Of a stretch of 64,000 nt of DNA, positions 34,755 to 44,700 are shown piece by piece. The stretch lies in contig CAWUHX010000083.1 of NCBI GenBank assembly GCA_963922205.1, forward strand, positions 682,001-746,000, given 5' to 3'. Both the position numbers and the translations under genes were made by a program. Numbering within the stretch: the first letter of the stretch is position 1; each line of letters starts with the position of its first letter. The notes under the pieces were generated by a model. It searched no databases. It was not told the origin of the DNA and saw nothing but the letters and a program-made list of their open reading frames with translations. The stretch comes from Romanomermis culicivorax. Its lineage: Eukaryota; Nematoda; Enoplea; Mermithida; Mermithidae.

Positions 34755-35389
34755 GAAAGTAAAGTAAGATTGACTCTTCTGGAATATCGAACATTTTTGC
34801 TGAAGTATGTCGTCGCATTAACAGGGTTGGCGGGTATTGGGTTTTTAGGTTGATGGGTTTTTCAGGGCTTTTTGGTTTTGAAAATTGGGCATTTCTGGAT
34901 TTTTGGGTTTTATTTTAAAAAAATTCGTTTTTTTCCAATTTGTTTTTTTTTCACAAATTTCTACTTGATTCAATAATAAATTGAGATTTAAGCCAATTGT
35001 AGTTACTGCAATGCAGTCTCCTCCCTGACACTGACATGACAACAGATTTGAGATGGGATTACGCAACACAACAAACAAATCAAATGCTTCATAAATTTTC
35101 CATTCAGGAAACTTTTAGCGCTATTCGATTCAGTTCATGTGACTGTTCTATTGAGTTGAGTGATTCTAATCTAAAAGCTGAAGATTCCGTTTTTCGGCTG
35201 ATTCAATTTTTTGGCTGAAGTTGATTTGCTTCCAGTTTATCCGAATATTTGTCTGATTTTACTGCTGATGAGTCATGAGCACCATACCTGAGCAATGTTG
35301 GGCCACCGGAGCTACTGATTAGCTAAGTTTTTGGTTCCAGTAGCTACGTTGGCGGCTGCCGGTGGCTCCAGAAAATCAACACTTCCTAA

Positions 35390-35472
35390 AGGGAAGGGAA
35401 AGACGAAAAAAGACAGGAAAGGGGAAGAAGAGAGAAAGAAAAAAGGGAAGATAGTAGAGAGAAAGAGGAATA
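35390..35472 (+). repeat. Homopurine tract
   Basis: About 80 bases almost entirely A and G on the plus strand, directly before the minisatellite. A candidate for triplex (H-DNA) formation. The Lys/Glu-rich frame over it is a composition artefact. Confidence 0.7.
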
Positions 35473-35479
35473 AATTCAG

Positions 35480-36480
35480 CCAACCAATCAATCAACTTGA
35501 AAAAATCAACCAATCAATCTGGGAAACAACAAACTAACTGATATGGAAAGCAATTAACCAATTTGGGAAACAACCAACCGATCGATCTAGGGAGAAACCA
35601 ACCAATCTGGAAGTCAACCAACCACCTGATCAGGGAACCAACCAACCAACTCGGGAAACAACCAACCAAGTGATTTGAAAAGCAACCAGCCATTTGATCT
35701 GAGAAGCAACCAATAAACTGACCTGGAAAACTACCAACCAATCTATGAGTCAACTAAACAACTGATCTGGGAAGCGGCCAACCAATTTGATAAACAACCA
35801 ACCAAGTGATCTGGAAAGCAACCAGCAAACCGATTTGGGAAGCAACCAGCCAATTTGAAAAATACAACCATTCACCTGGAAAGCAACCAACCAATCTGGG
35901 AAAAATCGACCAAGCGATCTGGAAAGCAACCAGCCAACTGATCTGGGAACCAACCAACAAACTGATCTGGGAACCAACCAACAAACTGATCTGGGAAACA
36001 ACTAACCAACCAATCTGGGAGTCGACCAACCAACTGATCTGGAAAGCAACCAACCAATTTGGGAAACAACCGACCAAGTGATCTGGAAACCAATCAGCTA
36101 ACTGATCTGGGAAGCATTTAATTTGGAAAAAAACAACCAACTGATTTGGAAAGGAGCCAACCAAACAATCTGTAAAACCATCAACCAAGTGATCTAGAAA
36201 GCAACCAGCAAACTGATCTGGAAACCACCTGATATAATAGGACGCAACCAACGAATATGGGAAACATATAACCAACAAAGTCAGTAATCAACGAAAAAAC
36301 CAAGTTATTAGGGAAGCAACCAACCAATATGGGAAACAACCAACTAACTGATCTGGGAAGCTAACGAACAGTTTATGAAATAGCCCATCAATCTGGGAGT
36401 CCAACAACTAAGTAATTGGTCTGTGAGACAACCAACAAGTTTAGGAAACAGTCAACCAGTCAATCAGGGAGTCAACAAAA
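35480..36480 (-). repeat. Minisatellite, 24-bp CTGATCTGGGAACCAACCAA units
   Basis: About 1 kb of tandem units near CTGATCTGGGAACCAACCAA plus CAAA. Exact 24-bp neighbours occur at about 35938-35990. It is the reverse complement of the array at 9410-10760. Long frames (W/L/V/G/F-rich on the minus strand) are repeat translations. Confidence 0.9.
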
Positions 36481-36540
36481 AAACATTTTGTTTAGAACCA
36501 AACAATTTAGTAGTCGAGCTTGACAAATAGCCAATAAAAC

Positions 36541-37594
36541 CAACTAGGAGCCAGCGAACGAACCAGGGAGTAATTAAAATTAAGGAAAGTTAGCAACTGT
36601 GCTAATGCAACTCGTGCTAAAAAAAGAACCCTGGAGTAAAGTGTAAAATTAATCAAGGTACTGAGATGAATAAGACTTGTACTTTGTACGTCGCTGTAGA
36701 CCTATCGTATTCATGGAGCCACCGAAATATACACCTCTGGGACCTTACGCAGCGAGTAAAAAGAAGGTCATGCTGGGAATGATTAAAGTACTTACTAGCT
36801 TCATAATTACGATTTTACCCATTTTCGACCTTGGGGCGTCTGGCATCAACCAATCAGTGACCAATGTGGGATTCTTGTCCTGGAGAATTAAAGTATAAAC
36901 AGCGCAGTACGAATGCATTCAAGAGGAAAAGAGAAATACGATGAAAATAAGAAAACAGAATGAAATCGAATCAGAAATCTGTGAGTACAGTCTTTTTCGT
37001 CAAAACGTGTTTTTGGTGGCAAAAAGAAATTTTGAGAGTTTAGAATTGTAGAAACGCACTTTTACAAAACTATCTGGCGCTTCGCGCAAATTATGATTCA
37101 AATGGTTATTCCTTGCTTTTGTATGGGACGAATATTTTTGACTCTATACAAAATTTTTTTGGGAATTTTGTACAAAGCTCAGAGAGTCTCGGCATTACTA
37201 GTCTTAGAACACGTTTCCAGGCTCTAAAACCAGTAAAACACCAATAAATTTTCCGGCGCTTCGCGCTGGATTGTATTTCATTGTTAGTTACTCGGATTGA
37301 TTCATCCAAGCAAGCTTTGATTTGGTTCATCCAAGCAAGCATCTGCCGCGGCTGGCTATCACTGTTTTTTTCCCAGCGGCTTTTCCCCAAATGGGGAAAG
37401 GGGCACTGTTTTTTTCCCACGAACTTTTTTCCACAAATGTGGAAAGATGTCAAATTTTTTTTCTACGTGTGGAAAAAATTTTTTTTCGTCTTAAAATCCT
37501 CGTTTTTTTCGCTTGAAAATGCTCATAAACACTTAATTTAAGTGTTTTTGAGCTTTTTAAAGCATTCTGATAATCATTCTGATGATCATATACC
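36541..37594. other. Gene-free interval with MITE debris
   Basis: Contains a family E right end at about 36815-36842 (ttcgaccttggggcgtctg) and two GCGCTTCGCG hairpins (37077-37087 and 37255-37266). It also has alternating 'ccccaaatgggg' and 'tttccacaaatgtgg' palindromes near 37385-37470. No gene recognised. Confidence 0.4.
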
Positions 37595-37798
37595 CATACC
37601 TGTAAGACCCCCGACCAGTTGGGGGGGGGGGGGGTAGGAAAAATTCGAAATTTTTCCCAAAAAAAGGCCAAAAAACACACTTTTTTAAAAAATTTTTTAA
37701 TTTTTTCCAAACTGGGGGGGGGGTTTGGGGGAAATGATTTTGGGTACAGGGTTAGCCGAGTTGGGGGGTCCCCCCCAACCCCCCCGAGTACAGGTATG
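37595..37798 (+). mobile_element. MITE family A, complete copy with perfect 8-bp TSD
   Basis: 204 bp, starting CATACCTGTAAGACCCCCG and ending GAGTACAGGTATG, with G14 and C-run subterminal tracts. The flanks catatacc (37587-37594 and 37799-37806) are identical. The best reference copy of the family in this window. Confidence 0.94.
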
Positions 37799-37815
37799 CA
37801 TATACCTCAAAAATT

Positions 37816-39370
37816 CGATTTAAATTTTGTGTACACAAATCGTAATTTCTATAAATTTATCATTCGAAAAATTTTAAAACCATTAGTTTGTCCGTAACCT
37901 TTCATGATTTTGGCCGAAAAGCTACGAGTCAGAAGCGTATAAATTTTCCAAAAATACTTCCACGAAGCTTTTGAATTCAGTTCACGTAAGGAAAGGAACA
38001 AACGAGAAAAAACGAGAAAGGAAAAAGCTTAGAAAGTTGATGTGTTTTTCGAAAAATCTATGAAGCAAAAAATGCGGATATCATCATTAAATATAAAAAT
38101 TTAATATTCAACATTGCCAATTAAACATGAAATAATACGTTTAAGATTATGAAAACTATTTAAAATCAAATGGTAAGAGAAGGTAGACATGCTAAAAGCC
38201 ACACCTGAGCTTGGTAATAAATAATAATTATTAAAGTTATAACCGGTGCGATGCGCCGGAAAATTTTGAGATTTGGATCTTCTAAAATGCACCAAAATGC
38301 ATCTTTTCAATATGAAAACCCAACATTTTTCTTCTTCATACCACATTTGTGGAAAGACCTCAAAAATTTGTTCCACATTCCAGATTTTTTTCCACATTAT
38401 AGTGCAAATGTGGAAAAAACAGTGGAAGGGGGTCAAAATTTTTTCCCCCATTTTCTCGAAGTGGTTTTTTTCTGCCTAAAAATGCTCATAGACGCTTTAC
38501 GTAAGTGTTTTTGTGGTTTTTCAAGCTTTTTGGTGTTTTTAGAGCCGTTAATTCATTGTAATTGAGGAAAAAATTGAAATTTTCAAGTTTGAAGTCAAAT
38601 CTACAAGCATTGTAGAACAAATTTTCCAGCAAACTATCCGTAAGCATAATGAATTTGCATTACATGAGAAATCGATGATTAAGGCCTTTATGATGATAAG
38701 TGAGAACCCAAAAAAGATGTTAATCTTTCCGGGGCGAATCACCGGAAAAATTTTTTGGGTATTGACATTCTGCGACGCTGGAAAATCAATTTTCCGAACA
38801 TTTATTTTAGAAATTAGATTCAAATTTTGCGTTCAAAGTACGTAATTTCTAGAATTTTATTTGAAAAATTTTAAAACCAGTGTGGCCGAAAAGATATGAG
38901 TAAGAAGAGTAGAAATTTCGGAAAACTACTCCCATGAAGCTTTTGAATTGATTTTACGTTAGGAAAGAAGTAATCGCTTCAAAAAGCTTAGAGACTTGAC
39001 GTATTGATCTTTCTCTAAACCTATGTCAAGGAAAAAATGCGGATCTTCAATAAATATCATGATGAAAGACTGAAGATTACCAGTTAAAACATGAGATAAT
39101 ACGTTTAAGATGATGAAAACTATTTATAGATTTAGTGATAAATGAAAGTAGACATGCTAAAAGCTGCGCCTGAGCTAGGTAATACATAATAATGATAATT
39201 AAAATTATAACCCGCGCGAAGCGCCGGAAATTTTCGAGATTATGACCTTCTAAAATGCACCAAAATGCATCTTTTCTGTTTGTGATCCTCGAAATTTTCT
39301 TTCCCAAATGGGGAAAGAGCCCAAAATTTTTTCCCCTTTTCCGGATTTTTTCCCCGAAAAGCACGATTTG
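37816..39370 (+). repeat. Dispersed repeat D, two direct copies about 960 bp apart
   Basis: 37830-38480 and 38815-39370 share 'cgtaatttct', 'ggccgaaaag', 'gaagcttttgaatt', 'aataatacgtttaagat.atg', 'gtagacatgctaaaagc' and the GCGCCGGAAA hairpin followed by 'ttctaaaatgcaccaaaatgcatcttttc'. Between them, 38560-38710 matches 11690-11820. No protein motif was recognised, so it may be a larger non-autonomous element. Confidence 0.65.
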
Positions 39371-39696
39371 GGGGGAACAGTGTTTTAAAAGCCTATAAGT
39401 GACGCAAATCGAATGGAATACAAAAAGCTATGTAGCTTTAGATGGTTTTTCCGATGAAATGAAGCAAATTTATTGATTTTTGAGTGAGTAAAGAAAACTT
39501 TATCTCTGCAACAAAAATTGTTCCCCAAGTTGCACATTGCAACCTGGGCTGTGCAAAAAAAGCCTGGTGCCAAGCAGTAATTCTAAAATCCGGTTTTTAA
39601 ACTTTGTACACAAATTCCCAAAAGATTCTTTGAAGGAATCGAAAAAAATATTTGCATCAGACTGCCCCATAGGGAGGGGTATAAAGGGATATTACC

Positions 39697-40139
39697 CAGT
39701 GTTTTTTTGTACTCGGTACTGGTACAAACGACGTCTCAAAAACCTTTTGTACTCCAAAATTTGCGAAAAATTGCTAAAAAAAAGTATTCATTGTTATAAA
39801 ATGCAACAAACATGCCGTGAAAAATGAATACGTCGGCTATTTCCACGAGACACATAATAAGGCTACGAATTCAGACACATAAAACACTTAATCATGAGGC
39901 ACAGAACGTGCACTAGGGAAATGCTCCACAGAAAGCTTTTCTTATTTTGCTATAGCTGCTAGTTTGTCGTTATCGATGGGGACGCATAACAAACAAGTCC
40001 ATTCATACTGAATACTGATGGCTGCTGTGACAAAAAAAAATTTTTGTCCCAAAAGTTTCCTTTGTACCGGCACAAACGAAGCCAAAATCTTCGTTTGTAC
40101 TCTGGACCGTTTCGTTTGTAAAGTACAAAAAAAACACTG
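39697..40139. mobile_element. hAT-like MITE nested in family E
   Basis: Starts CAGTGTTTTTTTGTACT and ends AGTACAAAAAAAACACTG, 443 bp. The flanks atattacc and gaattgcc are each close to the empty site gtattacc in the family E copy at 43491-43659 (7/8 and 6/8). The interior is built of TTTGTAC/GTACAAA motifs. Confidence 0.8.
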
Positions 40140-40268
40140 GAATTGCCCCTACCTAAAGTCCCAAAAATTGATCACTGGGTGCCTAATTTTGAGACAAAAT
40201 GAAGTGTTTAGTGGACATTTAGGTACACTACCCCCGCAAATTTTCAACTTTACCCCTAACCTGAAAAG

Positions 40269-41354
40269 GGTTCTAGGACAATTCGCCCCTAGCAATTCGT
40301 CCCCCACAATTCGCCCCCACTGCAGTTCACCCCCAGTAATTCGCCCCTGGTACTATACTTACCAGGTTTTAGATTTAAAAGCAATTCCGTGATACGTTAT
40401 GTAATAATCTCCAGATTTTCTTTTTCCAGCTTCATTTCTTGAAACTTTTTATCGGGATCTATGGAGAGCAATTAACATTATGACAAAGTATCACAACTAT
40501 TCTATGTGTGACTCTATCGTGTTCTTCACCATCTTTTTTGTGACAACTTTTCGGTGTACCAAAAACAAAAAAGAATAAAAATAGAAAAAACAGAAGAAAA
40601 GTATAAAGGAAAAAAATCAGGAAAGGTGAATGAGTAAAAAGTAATCAAAAAGTATAGAAAAGGAAACTAAACAAGAAAGATGAAAGACAAAAAAGAGGAA
40701 TTCAAGAAAAAAATCAAACGAAAAAGGAACAAAAACATAAAAAACAAATGAAGATCAAAAAACATAAATGACTCGCAATTCTGCCTATGATATCCGTGTT
40801 ACCAATTGAAGTTCTGCGTAAATTCTCGCAGGTATTCACGCCATCAGACTAAAATGTGGCATGGTTTCTGGGGATTAGGACACCATCATTACAAACTTGA
40901 AAAAATATGAATTTGTAAATTGCCAGTTTTGAGATTTTTCACAAATTTTCGTCGAAATTGATTATTTTCCGTCAGATAAACTTTAGCTGCAAGCTTTTAT
41001 TTTGAACTCGGCCACACATTTTGTTTCAAGTGGAAAAACAACCGGCCAGTTCAATTCTAGGGAACTACTGCTCAAACGCCTGTATTGCTGAGTGTACGAG
41101 TAAAAAATGCTCATACTGACTTAGTACTAACCGCACCAGTAAAAAATCTTATATTCAAAGAAAATTTAAAAAAATTATTTGTGGACCTTTATTTGGAACA
41201 TTGCTGCACAGATTTTTTTCTTCGTGTACCTAATACTTGCACTCTGCATGCAGAATTCATAAATAAACACGCTATTTCGGCCGGGAAAAGTTTCTAGGTA
41301 ATGGATGTGTAGAAATGCTATTACATAACTGCGGGGGCGAATTGTCCGTATCAC
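40269..41354. mobile_element. 1.09-kb TIR element with 9-bp TSD (MULE-like) nested in family E
   Basis: The ends share GGACAATTCGCCCC exactly in inverted orientation (40276-40289 and 41334-41347), with outer bases GGT...ACC. The 9 bases cctgaaaag occur on both sides (40260-40268 and 41355-41363). The left end is followed by five roughly 15-bp repeats of AATTCGCCCC. The interior is A-rich and non-coding. A 9-bp duplication and GG..CC ends suggest a Mutator-like class. Confidence 0.75.
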
Positions 41355-41620
41355 CCTGAAAAGTATGATCATGGGGACGTCTGATTTACATCATGTGAAA
41401 AAACTTCTGTAAGAGAGTAATCTAGTAAAATAATAGTTATCATAATGCCTAGTTCAGTTTTTGTGCATTATCAATTGTCTGTTCGTCTTTCCCAGAATAT
41501 CGACTGATGCTGATTTGTGGCCGATAATGATAACGAAAGTTGAACAAGGGACATTGTTATCGATTCCTACTAAATTCAGGCTACAATTTATTCGTAAAAT
41601 TGATTCTGTTATGTTTATTG

Positions 41621-41737
41621 ATGGAGATGAATAATAGTGCATTGTCGCGAGCTAGTTCGTCGAATAGCTGCGATAACATATCGAATAAAACGATTTCTGT
41701 TAATTCATGCAACAGCGTCGATTCTGTTGACTTCGAA
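41621..41737 (+). CDS. NR exon 1 (candidate start)
   Basis: ATG 41621 begins a Ser/Asn-rich stretch ending in VDFE, then donor GTAAGA at 41738. Phase 0 matches exon 2. A second ATG two codons later is equally possible. Confidence 0.65.
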
Positions 41738-44700
41738 GTAAGAAAATTTTACGACTATTCCTAATTATACATTCAACAGAGCTACAAGGTTTTGGGAGGT
41801 CATACAAATTTTTATGTTTTGAATCATGGTTTTTAGCACGAGTCCTATCCTATTGGCAGGGCTGCTATGCTAACCTTCCTTACTTTGTATTACTTTTTCT
41901 TAGCACGACTAATAGCTCGGGTCCAACTTCATTAGCACCGTGCTAAAAAAGAACAATGGAATGAATCAACAATTTCTAAAAATTTTAGACGGAAATCATT
42001 GGAGAAGTCGAAAAACGGAAAATAGTTATTTTTGTCTAAAAACCGCATGAAAATATAAATTTATGGTCAGATAATTGAAAATTTTAACTGATTTCTTCCG
42101 AAAAATGGGAATCTTTCATTTATGTTTCAGATGAAAAAGTAGGTTGCTGTGGCTTTAAGTCGATTGGTAAATCTTGGCCGGGCCAGCATATAACCCAGGG
42201 ATTTCTGGGGAGGGGGTTAATGGCACTTATACATGAAAGACCTCACATCGGTTAGGGGGTAAATCCAAAATTCCTGGGGATACTCAACTTTTTCAAAATC
42301 CTGCAGGTCGAAACGGACCCCTAAATGTCGAAAAAAATTGAGAATTCCGAGAAATTTACAAAAATAATTGGCCATAATGGCTTTTTTGCTCAATTTTTCC
42401 GAGTTGGGGAGTTGAGGGTCCCAATATTTCAGTGTTGGGCCCGACCCAGTTGAGTCTCCTACCCAATTCCATGTATGTTCCTAATATAATCTCCGAATTT
42501 TTCCTATTTTCCGAGTAGAGTTGAGTTGATATTATTTGACCCTGCTATCATTTTCCAGATATCCGGTGATTGCGACTCCGACGCTCATTGTTTACATGTA
42601 TCATCGTCAATTAGCAGGGATCACGTTTCTTCTACTATATCAAAAAATCATTCTGAAGAACATATGACGCCGCTGAAACGCTCAGTTAAAAAAGCGGCGG
42701 AAAAATCGACAACATTTTTGCTCAATAAATTTTGCCGCGTTTGCGGTGACAAAGCGTTAGGCTATAATTTCGACGTTGTGACGTGCGAATCGTGTAAAGC
42801 ATTTTTTCGTCGTAATGCTCTAAAATCGAAAGTTTTCCGGTGCCCGTTCAACGACGATTGCGACGTTTCGATTGTGTCGAGGCGATTTTGTCAAAAATGT
42901 CGTTTGAAGAAATGCTTCGAAGTTAGTATGTGGACTATATGTGACGGAGCTTCGAGGTCTGGTTGGGTCAGGCAATTTTTTTATGCGTGGCGACATCGAT
43001 TACCCAAGGTTTTCGACGGGAGGGGTCGTTGGAGGAAAAAATTCGATTTTTTGGTCTGTAAAGTTCAAAAAATGGTTATGAAATATAGTCAGGGTCGTAG
43101 TCAGAATTTTTTTTAGGGGGGGGGGGTCGGACAGAGCAAAAATAATTTTTTCGGCGCGCAGCGCCGGGAAAATTTCCAGGTTTTTACACTTAAAAAGGCT
43201 GAAAAATCAATCTTTCCATAACAATGATAATAAATTGGAATTAAACTAATGGATTGTAATACCCTTCTTATTTCGGCGCGCACTGATTGAAAATAATGAC
43301 CGTTATACTCATTGACCGGCGCGAAGCGCCCGAAAATTTTGAGATTTTTCTCAGTGATAGACACAAAATCGACATATGACAAAGTTCCAAGGGAGTGGCG
43401 GCCGCCCCCCCCGCCCCCCCTAAAATACGGCCTTGAATATAGTCATTATTTTTTAGAAAACTATGCAAAATATGTATTTACGGCGAGATACAGACTACCC
43501 CATAGGGGGGTTTGCGGGAGTATTACCTCTGCCTAAAGTTCTAAAAATTGATCACTGAGTGCCTAACTTTGAGACAAAATGAAGTGTTTAGTAGCTACAC
43601 TACCCCCGCAAATTTTAAACTTTACCCCTACCAGAAAAATTTGACCTTGGGGACCTCTGGCGAGATATACAAAAATTAATTTTGCTGAGCGGTTTTCTTT
43701 CATAAATGACTTTTTTCTACCGAAAACTAACATTTTTTCAGGTTTTATCGACCATGGGGATAGGATTTTTATAGCTAGCCCATTTATCTAGATTAAAAAC
43801 TTCTGGGGTCACCTTGTGACCGGCAATTTTTTGCAGTTTTTCTTATGATAACTTCCCCCTCCAAATAACAAATAGATGTTGACGCGTGGTAACACTATTT
43901 TCGCATATGGAAGTTTCCCACCCAATGACGAAAAGGAAAAATTGTCGCCTAAGAGGACTGTTTGTTCAAAAACGGCCCTGCCCCGCAAATGTCTTATTAG
44001 ACGTGCGTTTTTGAGCTTATTTTGACATGTGATGTTTTCGGAGTCAATAAATCATTATAACGAGTACAGAACGGAAAGTTTTTAGATTCCAGTCAGGTTA
44101 TACTGAATATAGCGAAATCAACATTATACAGCCATTGACATTTCTGCGATGAGAGTGTGTGTTCCAAGGCAGTTTAATCGCCTAAAAAGCATCGGCTCAA
44201 GCTAGATTTTTCAGGCTGAGTTCTTTAGATAGTAGCTCCCGAAAAGTAAATATTCTTATCTACATTGCCTCATCAGATGTTAATTCTATACGTTATTGGG
44301 GGAAGTGCCATAAGAAATCGTCGATTATGTGCTAGCCATTGGGTATCGCCCACAGGATTTGCCAATGTTATGCCTAGCCACATGGTAGCCATAAGGACCC
44401 CCATACTTTTGGTCACAAAAATACTGAAAAAATGCCTATTTTTATGAAAAATGCAAATTTTTGTACAAAAAAGGATCGGAAATAACAATTTTCTCGGCGC
44501 TTGGCGCCATGAGATTTTTAGACAAAAATAGCCATTTTTAAACCGTTTTTCAGACTTTTCTAACGAAAAAGTCAAATTTTTTTCCATAATGGACCCTTCC
44601 CGTAAAGTTTCAGGGAATCGGTGACCCTCGGCCCCCAAAAAGTCGCGTATCCCCCAGACCTCGGAGCTCCGTCACATGTATGATTCATAGTAAATTGATG

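Larger units (their letters stand above)
39658..41383 (+). mobile_element. MITE family E interrupted by two further elements
   Basis: The left end CAGACTGCCCCATAGGG starts at 39658 and the right end ATGGGGACGTCTG ends at 41383. The flanks atttgcat (39650-39657) and atttacat (41384-41391) match at 7 of 8. The uninterrupted family member at 43491-43659 is only 169 bp. The difference is two insertions, at 39697-40139 and 40269-41354. Confidence 0.82.

Noticed and set aside
35750-36280. 174-codon minus-strand frame with repeated FPDQLVG-like units
   Set aside because: It is the translation of a 24-bp minisatellite. The unit length is a multiple of three, so any frame stays open.
43350-43480. Frames suggesting that the receptor exon continues past 42921
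   Set aside because: The homologous protein ends at KKCFE followed by VGMKKE in exon 3. The read-through is MITE sequence.
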